From Gymnogyps californianus (taxonomy: Eukaryota; Chordata; Aves; Accipitriformes; Cathartidae): a stretch of DNA of 64,000 nt. A program made the position numbers and the translations under genes. Location: assembly GCF_018139145.2 (NCBI RefSeq), contig NC_059487.1, positions 8,949,792 to 9,013,791 of the forward strand, given 5' to 3'. Position 1 is the first letter of the stretch, and every line of letters starts with the position of its first letter. A model generated the notes under the pieces. It was not told where the DNA came from. It saw only the letters and a program-made list of their open reading frames with translations, and ran no database searches. Positions 50,701 to 62,405 of the stretch are shown here, piece by piece.

Positions 50701-52574
50701 GCATGGGAGTCATTAAAAATTCATTCAATGCAGACAGACAATTCTAATGTGTCCACTGGAGGAGCAGTTGAGCCCTTTTTGTTCAACATTTCAATTACAG
50801 TGCACTGTGACTACCAACCTTCTACTGAAGATCTGTAACGATCCTTAAAATCTGAAAAAATTATGGATTATACAGACCAATGGCATTGGCAATGGTAGTA
50901 AGAAGTATAATTTGTTTTTTAATCTGCAGTCATATACAATTTCTAGTCTTTTTGAGCAAAATGTATAGCTTGTTGTCATGACAATCATTAAATGCTGCCA
51001 TTCATTTGGCTTTCCGCCATTTTTCATTTTTCCACATTAACTGTACAACAGAGCTCATTATCATCCTTTATCAGTAACTGCAGTCTAAAATGTGTCAGTT
51101 TTGGTTACTGCCCTTTATTTTACCAAGACATCCCAAATTGTATATATTTGTTCATCAACCTATAACAAAATCCTGTAAAATAGGACATGAAAGCAATGAA
51201 GTTCTATAGTCTAAAACTTGCTGAATGTGATGGAGTTATCCAGGGTGCCTAACAAAATCCAGCGTGGAGATCACTGTCTTCCTTATGTTCTACCGGAAGT
51301 TTTAAAAATCCTGATGTGCATGAATTCCCCAGGCTCTTTTTGACACTGCTGTGAATGGACACCCTCTAATTGCAATGTTTTGAGAGCAGCAGGTGAAGTG
51401 CCATGTGGTTCAACACAGAAAAGCTTCCCAGCAAAGTTTAATCCAATTAGAGGTCTGACGCTATTCATGCATTCGGCACGACCAGTGTGGGCTGCTCCAG
51501 TGAGCTCTGCCTCAGGCTTGCCTTGAAGATCTCTTAGGCAATCAAGGTGACAGTTGCCCAACTTTCTGCGGTGCTAAGCTGATATGAGCCCCCCCCGACC
51601 TAACTGCTCAGTTGTGCATGGACTTAAACTCTTTGCAGTCACCTCTAAAATCTCTCCCTGCGGCTGTCGGAGAGGTTGCCGTTGTCTCATCCCAGATGGA
51701 TGCTGACAGTAATGGTTGGTACGCTACGTTGCTAAACAGAAATAGCAGAACTTACTAGATGGAGTAACCTTTTATGTAGATCTAATTCTGTATAGCATAA
51801 TGTGACTATATCTGCTATATGCTTTTTTGAAAGAGATGATGTTTTCAAGCAATTGTGTAAGCTCCAACAAACTGAGATATATTTCCATTTAATGTGTCCC
51901 CAGTTTGGAATTTCAAAGAATAGCTCTAGTTGTAATTACACTGACTTTCTATATATTCATTAAAAAAAAAGCCATTCATAAATATTGGATTGAGCTGCTA
52001 CCTACAGTACACTTTGTATGTGATGGTGATCTAGAAATAAATCGATAGAAATTAGGTGATTATCACTGGTGGTATTCATGAGACTTTCAAAGCAGATAAA
52101 TAATGAATAGGAATGTCATTTACTCACTCAGCTTCAAAACCCAAGAACAGTCTCCTCATTATTCTATTGACTCAGTAAGAGGGAAGAGCTATGTGAGGGA
52201 AGAAAAGGGAAAAGTAAAGACAATCAAAGCATTTCAGAAGCATCCTAGGCTCCCCAGTCACACCAATTTAGGGATGGAGAGCCCAGAAGAGGAATAGTAG
52301 TGCTTAAGAGGTGATTTAGCAGTGTTATCACAGCACACAGATTTATCTGGTTTAAAATTCAGTGCTATGTTTACTACTGTACTTCTCATTAGGCCTTTAA
52401 GTCATCACTGGCTCTTCTGGTTAAGGACCAGATCTCAAAGACTGTAGAACAGGCACAGCCCCCCAGGGTGGTCCTCTGCGTCCGTGCGTGCATAAGGTCT
52501 CAGGGCTGGCCCTGGTCACAAGTGACAACCCTCCACAGACTGCCTCTGCTGACATCGCTCCTTTTCCCATTCAG

Positions 52575-52623
52575 CAAAAGATTTGTCTTCCTAAAGGGTG
52601 CAATGGCTGTGGGCCTGTGCCTG
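52575..52623 (+). other. exon-like segment with both splice signals
   Basis: A 49-nt segment lies between a good acceptor (pyrimidine-rich 'ctccttttcccattcag') and a near-consensus donor (CTG|gtaagtg). Two frames are open through it: one is cysteine- and glycine-rich (KGCNGCGPVPG), the other contains an internal ATG followed by hydrophobic residues (MAVGLCLV). This is the best-formed exon candidate noticed, but no neighbouring exon or known family supports it, and decoy exons of this quality are common in vertebrate introns. Confidence 0.2.
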
Positions 52624-55119
52624 GTAAGTGCATGGTTTATCGGGCGGGGGGGCAGGGAGTTCTGTCTGCTTTTTGAAAACTAGAAATACTAATGAGTGAG
52701 CTGGCTATTTTTCAATTCTAATACTGCTATAGTTAAAATAAGACTGTATTTAAAACAAACAGTTTCTTAAATGTTTGTTTTAGTATTAATGAAAGGAATA
52801 ATAGGGAGAAAGGGGAAACAGGTGTTTAAAGGAGAAAGGCATTTTTGTTTAAGTATTAGAAATGAGATGGGTGACACCTCATCGGTGTCATCCCATGCTG
52901 TTGCTCCCCTGATTGTCAGTGTTGATATGCTACATAAAAAACAACCAGCCACTTAATAACCATAAGCGTTGTCTGTTCTTGGAGATGAGACTAAAACCTG
53001 GATGTACGTTTCGTGTATGAAAGCACAATACGAGGGTTTATATTAATTTTGAATAGGTACTGGGTGAAGTGTGACTCTAAGAGCAGCAAAGTGTGCATCA
53101 GTTCAACCAGTTCTAAGTGGTGGGGAGCTAAGAGTGGTGTCTGACAGCTGAGTGTTTTTCACAAGCATCCTTTTCAGTGTTGGTGTTTGGTCTTGACCTG
53201 TTTCCCTTCCTACTTTGCCCAATTTTGAAGTTCCATTAGCCAAACACTGATAAAAATGCTGAGCTCTGTAGCTATCTTCTGTCAGGTAATGGTTTTTCGC
53301 TATCTCCCTTTCTTTCCACTGCTGATTTCTGACTTTCATTTATCCAGCTATTTACTTTATTTTCTGAGTCCTAGCATCAGTGGGTGAACCTCTAGGAGAA
53401 AATGAGGACAATAATTGTTCATTGCCATTATTTGTCTAAAATCCATTTTAAAACATTTAAAAAAATGGAACTAGATATTTTACTGTGAAGTGTGTTTGTA
53501 CGTTGAAAGAAAACATTTCTGAAGGTATGTATACCTCTAATAGTCTGTGCCCAAGTTAAAGTGAGGACAGGAACAATGCTGAACACCTTTATTCAGGTTG
53601 CTTATGCTCAGCTGTCAGTAGGCTGGAGGTAAAAGGCTCTGACTGATGCTTTAAATTTCATTGAAGTCTTGTTGCAGCTGCATGCGTTCATTTTGGGTCA
53701 AACAATGCTAATAATTTTCTCCTATTTTTTTATATAAGTGACTTGCTCTTATGAAGAAAAAAAATTTCCTTTTGGAAAAAAATGTCCTTTGTTTTTGTGG
53801 TCAATGACTTTTCTCCTTCAGTCAGGGCTGACTTGTCATTGCTGTCACAAACTGGATGAGATTTAATACCAGAGTTTAGTTTGTTGGTTATGTTAGTTTC
53901 TGAAAACAAAGAAAGAGAAAATAAACCCTGTCACTCTGTGGACTGGCTTACAGCAAGTAACAAAAGTACTGGAAATTCAAGGAGCAAAAGTGGGGGTTTT
54001 TGCCTTTCATCAAAAATTAAATATGAGTATAATTGAACCATTGTTTCAGTGTAGCAAGATTCTCAGAAAGTTGCTGGGCTTGTGTATGAATAAAGGTTGA
54101 ATAAAAGTTCCCATTGTATTGGAAATGTAACATTCAAAATGTACCATTTCAAAAATAAATACATCCATTATATCTGTGTAGAAAATTCAGTGTGGCCCTT
54201 GCAAATGAAATATCTGCGTAGGGATGGTTGGTTGTTTTTGCACAGAGCATCAATCTTAATGTGGTAAAATTCCAGTGTGAACCAATTCTGTCTAGTTAAT
54301 ATTCTTCTATGTTTTCCTGCAGAAAAAGGTTATTCTCAGTGTTCTAGCATTTAGACTTTAATAGTGATGCTATTTTAGCACCTGGGAATTGAATAGAGTT
54401 CCTTTAAATACTTCAGAAAATTTTATCAGGCTTGCCTGTCTTCTTGTGTAGCAACTCCCAGATCCAGTAGAGCAGCAGCATAAGTAAGCAACCATGCTCA
54501 GAGAGGTTCCCTTCATTAAAAATACTGCCTTTTGGGGCAGGACTAGTTAGTCAAAATAAGGGATTTTATACTTCTAATTTTGTACTAGAGATTTTTGCTG
54601 GTTTATCCCCCTGAAGGAATTGGCTTTCTGCAAGAAATTAGGAGAAAACGGGGATGGACTTTAGAGAGTACCTAACCTTTATCTGGTTTTCCTGCAGTAT
54701 GAAGTCCCAGGCTCAAACTGTGCCCTGTAATTCTACCTGGGCAGCCTTGTAGCTTTCTTCTTTTTCTGTACTTACATGAGCTGTCTCGCGTTTCTCTGCG
54801 CATCCCAGAATGATGTTCCATAAGGCTCCCCCACACAGATTGTTTGAAACTCAGGGAAGCCTCGTCTCTGCCAGGGGTTTGAGAGGAGAGACTTAATTGT
54901 CTTTATAGCTCTCTTCCACTTGGGATGACGGGTATTTACACCTGCCAGTGTCGGTGAAGTCTGTAACAGAAAGCCTTGTTGTCCGGAACCATGATACGTT
55001 CATGGAGTTTCCTCCTTTTGTAATATATGTTTTATATAAGAGACAAAGATAAAGCACCTGTGAGCAGGGAATAGCCTGGCTCAGCAGTAGTGGCCCTTCA
55101 GCTGTATACATGCTCGCAG

Positions 55120-55190
55120 TAACTCGATTAAGTTTCCCAGATATGCGGAGGTCTTCTGGATGGAAAGCACTTCGTACAAATAAGCACCGC
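55120..55190 (+). mobile_element. possible MIR/L2 3'-end fragment, plus strand
   Basis: The stretch 'ggaggtcttctggatggaaa' with 'gcacttcgtacaaataagc' resembles the MIR/L2 3' end, which reads 'gagatcttctggatgaaagg' followed by 'cgctatataaatgcaa'. Only about 70 bp is recognisable and the core is absent, so this is a tentative call. A CpG-rich hairpin lies about 40 bp downstream. Confidence 0.4.
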
Positions 55191-55229
55191 TCTGGGGCTC
55201 AAGATTAGCAATCTGTAATCACAGAACGG

Positions 55230-55261
55230 AGGAGAGCAGCCGACGGAGCCGTCGCTCTCCT
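55230..55261. repeat. CpG-rich nested inverted repeat
   Basis: AGGAGAGC (55230-55237) pairs with GCTCTCCT (55254-55261), and inside it GACGG (55242-55246) pairs with CCGTC (55249-55253), leaving an AGCC bulge on one side. Four CpG dinucleotides fall within about 15 bp in otherwise CpG-poor DNA, which suggests an unmethylated or constrained site or a recent GC-rich insertion. Confidence 0.75.
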
Positions 55262-57184
55262 AGCATTTTGCTGCACTTTCAGTAAACTGTGTACATTTTG
55301 TTTTCCCATGCAGCACAGATTTAGATACTTCTAATTCTTTAAGGTTTGAAGAGTATTATCCTTCCTCTTGGCTGAAACGATCCATCACTCAAGTCGTGTT
55401 TGGATTCAGACATGGACATAGCAGCAGAAATATTTGCACTGATGTCCGCAACTCTTCCATTGCTTTGAACTGAAAGGAACTTAACTCATAAAGTGTATTT
55501 TCCTACTTGTTTTCAGGAAAGACACTCTTAGACCCTCTGGAAAGATCACTTATTTCAAACACATGCATTATTTGCAGTAAATTTATCACACAGATATGAA
55601 GCTGCCCTTTTCCGAAGAGCTGCTGTCTCCTCTGTTCCAGAACTTTTTGATGGCTTGAACAGAGAAATAATTAAAACCCAAACAAACCTGACATTTGCTT
55701 ATCAATTAAATTCCATGAACAAATAGACAGCCTGCGTGGGAGCGCTGTAGGCTGCCGTTACAAAACTATGCTTTCAGACACGCTTGTGACAACACGTTCA
55801 GGTCAGTTGACCCTTCTCCTCCAGGGTCTCCTTGGTGGTGGTGGGGGAACACCAGCAAAGAAAGTAGACTAGACCAGCTGGGTGATAATGCAGTCCCAAC
55901 TTGTCCCCAGTTAGGGCAAAGATTCCAGAACTGGGCTGATGCTACCCAGGTGTTATTTTTACAGTTAAATCTGGCTCTTTCTGTGGATCCAATGTTTCCA
56001 CTAGAAATGTAGATGAAGTACATTAAATGTGGAGAAAATAGAGTTGGAGATTGATCCTACAGCCTTCTAAGTTATTTCTTAGCTCCCTTATGATATATAG
56101 GCTGGGTAAACTAGAATATACGCTGAAGTGCCCAGCAGTGCAACAGTGAGCTTTTGCAAAAGCAGCTTAAAACCTTCTGTTTTCCCATCTCTTGGAATGG
56201 TATATTTGAACCCTAGAAAGAGTTTTTTCAGTGTTTTCCAAGTGATGTGGTGATCTCCAAGTGTGGAGTATACCTTTACCAATTCATAAGAGTGTACGTG
56301 ACAATACAAAGGTGCAAGTTGCAGAAAACTGGCCTTACAAATTTATACTGCAGCTAGTTCTTGAGCTGTAACCTCTTAAACTTCACCCCTTTCATTTTGC
56401 AGGAGCCCTTTTAGTTTGGCCTTTTCTGCTTGTCTGGGTAGGATATTAAATATCACTGCACAGCCATGATTACATGGTGCTGCCTGCATTCCCCTTTTGC
56501 AATGGGCAGAGGCTTTCAATTCAGATGTCGTTCACAAATTGTGGCAGCAATTCTGTGGCAGTGAGATGACATCCTTGCAATGAGACTAATATGGAAGGGA
56601 AAGATTTATTTTGTTCTTTTTTGGAAGCAAGAGGCACTGGACACACGCATCCTTTTTCTCCTCACAACAGCAGCTGTTCTGACAGCCAAGAATCTTCTCC
56701 ATCTCTCATCCTATTGAACAGCATATATATAAATATTTTTTTTTCTGTCTTTAAAATTGCATTTATAGTGTGCCTGGCACAATTCTGCTTCCACTTAGCA
56801 TGGTCTAGCTGAGCTGATAGCAAATTCACAAATCTTTAATGCACACTGGGAGGATATAGAACAAGGTACTTGTAATGGGTCCTTTGTATCTATTAACCCA
56901 AAGGAAACCTTGTTGATAAATACTAATTTTGTGTAAGTTAGAGAAGTGCATTGCTTGTCAGTGAAAGTGGCAGAAAATCAAAGCTTCTTGCTGCAGTTCA
57001 GAGCCAACATCTTAATGTAGGATCTCATATTGCAATTTTTACTCACACATGTGATCATCTTTATTCCCATGGAGCTTCTGATGGAAGTAAGAGTTGCTGT
57101 AATTGGATCTTCTTACCCTTCCTGTTACTGGTCATGAATTTAATTGAAATTCTGGTCTTTTTAATAATTATTGAGAAATTCTTC

Positions 57185-57202
57185 TTTTTTTTTTTTTTTT
57201 TT
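57185..57202 (+). repeat. T18 homopolymer
   Basis: An uninterrupted run of 18 T. A plus-strand frame (56951-57220) reads through it as a phenylalanine run, which marks that frame as an artefact. Confidence 0.95.
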
Positions 57203-58920
57203 CCTTATTGCTGCTCCTAATGTGAACATCATGTTCTTCATTTAAAAATTAAATTAAAAGAAAGTCTTTCTGGAGCATGTCTGAGTTAATCAGTTAAAAC
57301 TATCCTTTCAAGCTCAGCAGAAGAAAATACACCGCTATTAAAGGGTAAAGCTAGGTCCAGCACTGAATAATTAAGCAACTTAAAAATTCTCAGTCAAGTG
57401 GAAGGATAAAGGGAAAGAAGATATTTGACCTCAAAAATAGTAGCTGTCTAATGGTGTGGACCTCTATAAAACATCAAAATTAATTCCTGTTTTATTTTGC
57501 TTCTGATTTCAAACTGAACAGTCAGAGGCATGACTGTTTCTGCCAAATGATGCAGTGAATGGCAAGCTGGGGTTATGGAAGACATCATGGAAATTACTCT
57601 GGAGCAGAACTTAACTATGGGAAATAACTTACTTATTTAGTGGGTATTTGTTATTTTTTAATGAAGTCTGCCTGAAATACAGACTAAACTTCAATGTTTG
57701 ATAACTGGATGCCTTGCTGAGAAGTCTGACAAGTAAGCAGAGAAAGACATTTGGAGACATGCTTACCTACCTTATGGGCAAGGTCAGCTTGTAGATGGCA
57801 TATAAACATGGGAAGGTCAGAGGGCCCCAAGGAGAATAGCTGCTTCATACCCCTCATTTCACAATCAGTGGAGAGTTAGTTCTCTAAGGATAAATCTGCA
57901 CCACACAATGCATCTCAATGCAGAGATAACTGAGCTGTAAAGTTGTAAATATTCTAGCTCTGCTGCCAGAATTTATGGAACTGTGGTGACATAAAGTTGA
58001 CTTACCTTGGGAAGAATGAACATTTCTCCGTAGAGCTACATGAATACACACAGTAGCATGGGGCTATCTTTAAGTGTCCATATATATGCATAGGTATGAG
58101 CTATTCCCATCCTCTACTTTATAAAAAAAATCACCAAAACATCTGTGTTCTTCAAAATGTAATTAATGTAATTTTTGGTTGAAAGAAAATTCAGTACTGA
58201 GATCTGACTGTGGTCCATCTCTCCTAATGTCTGAATTTTCATTTTAAGAAAGGCTTATGTCACATGAAGAACAGCCTGACAGTGATAGTGTTACTGCTAA
58301 GAAATTTTGGAAATCCAGCAAAAAAAAAAAGCAACACCAAATAGAATTAAAAATGAAATTGTATTTATTGTCTGAAGTGTGACTGGTGATGTCATGCTGA
58401 TTGAGGATGTATAGAAGAAAGTGGAGGTGAGATTAGGCTTGACCTAGGAAAATGTGTTCCCTCCAACTGACTGCAAAGCTGAAGAAGTTCATGCTGGGGC
58501 AATGTGTCAATATGGATCTTTCAGTCCTGAGGGACTCCAGGGCAGGGAAGGGGAAGAATCAGTCTGTTTTCTTTTAAACCTGCCAGAGACTCTCTGCAAA
58601 TGTCAGTATGTGCATTCACAGCTTATACTGACCAAAGGCAAGGAGGTTGGTGTGTGTTGGTCCGGTCTCCTTGGCTTTCTCCTTTGTTTTCTCAAGCTGC
58701 AGAACAGGCATGTAGATGCTTCTCTCATTATTAACTCTTTGGGCCAGAGCTGCAAGAAAGTATAAAGAAGTGCTCCTTCCTTTGGTAGGTTTATGCACAG
58801 AGGTCTTTGAAGTCTGTTAAGAGAAAGACCCTTCACTAGCACTCTGTGGTTTTTATTCCTATTTCGTATGTACTATGTTGCTGTAAACACACTTGGAAGG
58901 AAGAGGGAATGTGTGTGTTT

Positions 58921-58980
58921 AGAGGGGAGAAGTGGGGAAAAGAGGGTAAGGGAGAACGAAGGGGGGGAAAAAATTAGAAA
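58921..58980 (+). repeat. polypurine, G-rich tract
   Basis: Sixty bases consist almost wholly of purines with several GGGG runs, including seven consecutive G near 58961. G-runs of this type could form a quadruplex. It lies just upstream of the candidate regulatory block at 59020. Confidence 0.75.
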
Positions 58981-59019
58981 CCCTCAGTTCTTAGGTGCAT
59001 TATGTACTGCTGGAAAGCA

Positions 59020-59240
59020 GCATGGCACAAGGTAACCGAAGTCATCTGTCACTGGCCTGACATGAAGTGCCACGCTGCACCTGAATTAGCTCATCCTGAT
59101 CAATGGACTCTAATACACCCCTCTGCAATTGAACCAGGGAATTACACAGTCCCCTGATGGTGGAACAAAGTGTGTAATCAAGTTAGGCCCAATGTAAATG
59201 CAAATCATGAGCATTAATTAACAGGAACTGCACAGCAGTT
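59020..59240. promoter_or_regulatory. candidate conserved regulatory element (octamer plus homeodomain sites)
   Basis: A perfect POU octamer ATGCAAAT lies at 59198-59205 and is followed 9 bp later by TAATTA at 59215-59220. The surrounding 200 bp has a balanced, non-repetitive composition with no recognisable transposon landmarks, unlike its neighbours. A CpG-enriched patch follows at 59335-59480. Enhancer function is inferred from motif proximity only. Confidence 0.35.
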
Positions 59241-59334
59241 GCTAAGTGCTTCAAGAACATGTACACGATTCATAGGTCCCCTGCAGCTCTGTCTTTTGAT
59301 AATTAGATTTCTTAGAGAAGAGAAGGAATTTCAG

Positions 59335-59480
59335 GAGGCAGCGTGTGCTGGGGAAGGGGAACAGCCCTGACACGCTTGTCTCGCCCTGTAATATCCTGAG
59401 CGTAATCACTCTGCAGAGCGAGGCGTCGGAGCCGTCCCTTCCAGCAGCCCTTGCCAGCCCCTCGTCATTCCCGAGCTCTG
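59335..59480. other. small CpG-enriched patch
   Basis: About ten CpG dinucleotides occur within roughly 150 bp of GC-rich sequence, including 'gagcgaggcgtcggagccg'. This is too short for a conventional CpG island but is the most CpG-dense patch noticed in the window. Open frames on both strands here (plus 59345-59551, minus 59251-59523) overlap each other and match nothing I recognise; they are best explained by the local GC content. Confidence 0.55.
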
Positions 59481-60411
59481 GCCCTGCAGGAACTGAGCCT
59501 TTCAAACAGCACCTGGTGTGCAAAGCAGAAAGAAGGCAGAGGTGTTATTAAAGTATATGTGTAATTTTTTTAAAGGCTTTTTATGTTGTCTGCAGCTGTG
59601 TAATTGCCAGCTTTCATGTAGGCTGGAGAGGGCTGTACCTCCACTATGTAGCATTTAAAATCCTTATTCAACGGGAAGCTTCAAAAGACCCAGAAACACA
59701 ACTGTGAGAGCAGCTAGTCCCCACCAAAAGCCACTGCAAATTACCCTTCAAAGTGGTTAGTTTCTTGTAATTATTAGAGCTGTCCTCATATCTTTGTTTT
59801 AAAAAGCATTTTGGAGTCTCATAAATGGGTTTCATACAAAAGAAGACTGCAGCAAGATCAGCTCTTGGGCTTTTAATGCAATGATACATAATTGGAGCCC
59901 AAATGTCACTGTGGATTGGTGCTCTGGGCTGTCTGTGCCACTGTGTTAGAAGGGATGAATGATGAGGTGCTGCTGGAATTCACTCCTCTTCATGGAGCAC
60001 AGCCGTCATCTGCAGTCAGGCATCAGTGGTGACATTTGCTTTTAAAAGGGTCAGGAATTAGGACACATGGAAGCTAGCTGCTTTCTAAGCTGAGAAGTAA
60101 GAGTCACAATCGAGGTGTGAGCCTTTTTTTTCCCCTCCATGTCTTCATTCTTTCTCAGCCGCTTGTTCCCCCTTTTTGCGGCTCTTCTGCTTCCTCTAAG
60201 TTGATTAAATGATTGGATTAAACAGGCCATCATTTTTAAAGCCTTCACTTTATTCTGAGGGTTCTCTCACATTATGGAATTTGGAACTTTTGGTACAGAA
60301 AAAAATAACGTACTGGCTTGTTAGGAACAGGAATTACGGTATTAATGATAACGGAGAATTGAATACTGCTACTTTTATTTTTGTGCAGCTCCTTCTATGT
60401 TACCCTCTATG

Positions 60412-60590
60412 ATGTGCTTTGAAAATATTGACAGTATTCCTCTAAGACAGCTAAACATGATCCTCATTTTACTGAGATGAAGCGACTTAGCCAAGTCACT
60501 GAGTCAGCCAGGCAAAGGACCACTGCAATCTTTTTTTTTCTCAGCCTGTAGTTTTAACCCCTCTTTTCATGTGCTCTGCCTGCCTGGCTC
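60412..60590 (-). mobile_element. MIR-type SINE relic, minus strand
   Basis: The plus strand reads 'gatgtgctttgaaaatattg', then 'gatcctcattttactgagat', 'gaagcgacttagccaagtca', 'ctgagtcagccaggcaaagg', and further on 'agttttaacccctc'. This is the reverse complement of MIR in the expected order: 'gtgctttgcaaa', 'cctcattttacagatgag', 'aagtgacttgcccaaggtca', 'agtcagtggcagag' and 'cttaaccactac'. A run of T at about 60531-60539 interrupts the head region. Boundaries are approximate. Confidence 0.72.
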
Positions 60591-60748
60591 TTCTCAACAG
60601 CATAATTAAAGTCTCTGCTTCTAAAATGCAGCTTTTTGTGGCTTTTTGTAGATATACTTTAATTAATACCTTTTTCTCCTCAGTAAAGGCCCAGATTAAG
60701 ACTCGGGCTATGGAATTTCTAGCTGTCTTTTTTCATGAATACTTCTAA

Positions 60749-60899
60749 ATTCATAAGGCTGTTGGGAAACAGAGGCAATATTACTCTGATGTTAAGTCTG
60801 TCTCATCCTCCTGCATGATTTGCTACCTTTACTGCCAAAACAGAAGCTGCTTTTGCCTCCTCAGCTTGTGACTGTGTGTGTGTTTGTATGCAGCTGGGT
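60749..60899 (+). repeat. local direct duplication, copy A (151 bp)
   Basis: This 151-bp segment recurs at 61456-61606 in the same orientation, displaced by exactly 707 bp with no insertion or deletion along its length. I count 10 mismatches, about 93% identity. It begins with 'attcataaggctgttgggaa' and ends with 'tatgcagctgggt'. Similarity stops sharply at both ends. It contains a pyrimidine-rich segment ending in 'cctcctcag' that looks like a splice acceptor, and a short GT run. It does not match any repeat family I know. The copies are much more alike than the MIR relics around them, so the duplication is either much younger or under constraint. Confidence 0.95.
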
Positions 60900-61455
60900 C
60901 GGTCAGCTGCAGTAACCGGAGCTAAGTGCACTAGAAAGCACTGACACCTAGTGCTTTGGATAAAACAAGTTACTTCTTTGGCACCTTAGGCTTTGCAAAA
61001 TATTTTGTCTGAAGTGGTATTTGTCTTGAGTGGTTTACTCTCTAAAACCTTGCTGGTTTAGAGGATGGTTGTACAAAGGTGTGCAAGGAAGAGCAGCAGA
61101 GATGAGATGAGAGGGACTGTGTGAGCTCCTGACTTGCAAAAAGCAAATGTCACCCAACATGAGACGCTGCCATACTCCACATCTCACTGTAGCCTGTGAT
61201 GATCCTATTAATACATTAGTGAGATGGCTGTCATTGCAGGATTGCTTCCTAAAACTCTGTTTCTTCTCTTTTTTTGTTTGTGAGTCCTATCTGGGACATG
61301 TCTGAAATTCTAATGGATCCTGTCTCTTTATGTCATTGACATATTTGGTTTTCTTCCCTCATTCACTTTGAAGATGAAACCTAAAATTTGCTTTTAAGGG
61401 CAATCGTTGTGAGAATTTGTGAAACACCTAAAAGCTGGGGGTTTATATCTTATAC

Positions 61456-61606
61456 ATTCATAAGGCTGTTGGGAAACAGAGGCGATATTACTCTGATGTT
61501 AACACTCTCTCATCCTCCTGCATGATTTGCCATCTTTTCTGCCAAAAAAGAAGCTTCTTTTGCCTCCTCAGCTTGTGACTGTGTGTGTATTTGTATGCAG
61601 CTGGGT
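61456..61606 (+). repeat. local direct duplication, copy B (151 bp)
   Basis: This is the partner of 60749-60899. Most differences cluster in three small patches: near the 'gttaacactctctcatc' block, around 'tttgccatcttttctgcc', and at 'aaaaaagaagcttc'. After the shared end, copy B runs into an AT-rich 'tatatatatttatag' segment while copy A runs into 'cggtcagctgcagtaacc'. A plus-strand frame of 93 codons (61527-61808) starts inside copy B and includes a hydrophobic run beginning with a Met at 61728. I do not recognise it and see no supporting splice or promoter evidence. Confidence 0.95.
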
Positions 61607-62204
61607 TATATATATTTATAGCACTGGAAACTTGCCTTCTTTTCATACATGTGCTCCATTCAGAGAGCATGTCACTGTTTCTCTTAGAAGGCATCCTTTT
61701 ACCTCGTACACTTTTCCTCGCTTCTTCATGAAGTCCCTTCTGCTAGTGCTTGTCCTCTTTCAGCAACTGTGTCCATACAGCCTGTTCTTCACTGCGCATC
61801 CCAGCTGAACCTCCCTCGGTGGCTATGAGTAAGCCGTAATGGCACTTCCTGGAGCTGCGTCGCTCAGCTCTAGATAAAGATCCTCTTGCTTCTCGCTTGA
61901 AAGATCATGAGATCAGTCCTCGCTCTGAGCAAGATAAAACCCATCACATCTCTGTAAGTGCAGTGTCTGAATGCTGGGTGGGATGAATTTGTGTGAATGC
62001 AGCCTGCACTGCGGACACACAGCTTTAAATTGCTTCTCTGTTTCTTGAGGGTCCATTTCTTGATACGTCAGAGCCAAGCTGTGACTCGACTTGCACTAGT
62101 CGGGGATGAGAACCAACCAGGAATCTGAAATGCTCAATGTATATTTACTGCTAATTCCTGACTAGGTGCTATGCAATTTGTTTATTTTTTGCTTTTTAAA
62201 CTGC

Positions 62205-62405
62205 TGTACAGACAAGCTAATTCTTTCATCACCTCCCATGCCATGTGGCACAGGTAGAGAAACTGAGGCAAAAGTTGTTCAAAACAACTGAACAACCAGT
62301 CAAACTTTTTGACTGGTCAAAAGCCAAAGAATGAGTCTGTGTGACTAGAATGTTGGTGATCAGAGCTCCCCACTAGGAATCCAACCCGCTAGTTCACACC
62401 ACTTG
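62205..62405 (-). mobile_element. MIR-type SINE relic, minus strand
   Basis: The block 'ggtagagaaactgaggcaaa' near 62253 matches the reverse-strand MIR 'gatgaggaaactgaggcac'. It is followed by a degraded middle that carries a short hairpin (62295-62317), then 'gagctccccactaggaatcc', 'aacccgctag' and 'ttcacaccacttg', equivalent to 'ggattcgaaccca' and 'cttaaccactaca'. The middle part is poorly conserved, so the call rests on the two ends in correct order and spacing. Confidence 0.6.
62295..62317. repeat. 10-bp perfect hairpin inside a MIR relic
   Basis: ACCAGTCAAA (62295-62304) and its exact reverse complement (62308-62317) flank a CTT loop. The MIR consensus does not have this hairpin, so it seems to have arisen within the degraded middle of the relic. 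Confidence 0.9.

Larger units (their letters stand above)
47301..60411. other. non-coding stretch, no gene recognised
   Basis: Open frames are unusually dense on both strands between 47.5 and 49.4 kb, yet none is recognisable. The rest holds the exon-like segment at 52.6 kb, a possible MIR/L2 end, a CpG-rich hairpin and the candidate regulatory block at 59 kb. No tRNA, microRNA-like long hairpin or CpG island was seen. Confidence 0.6.

Noticed and set aside
56951..57220. 89-codon plus-strand frame
   Set aside because: It ends in a phenylalanine run produced by the T18 tract; no domain seen.
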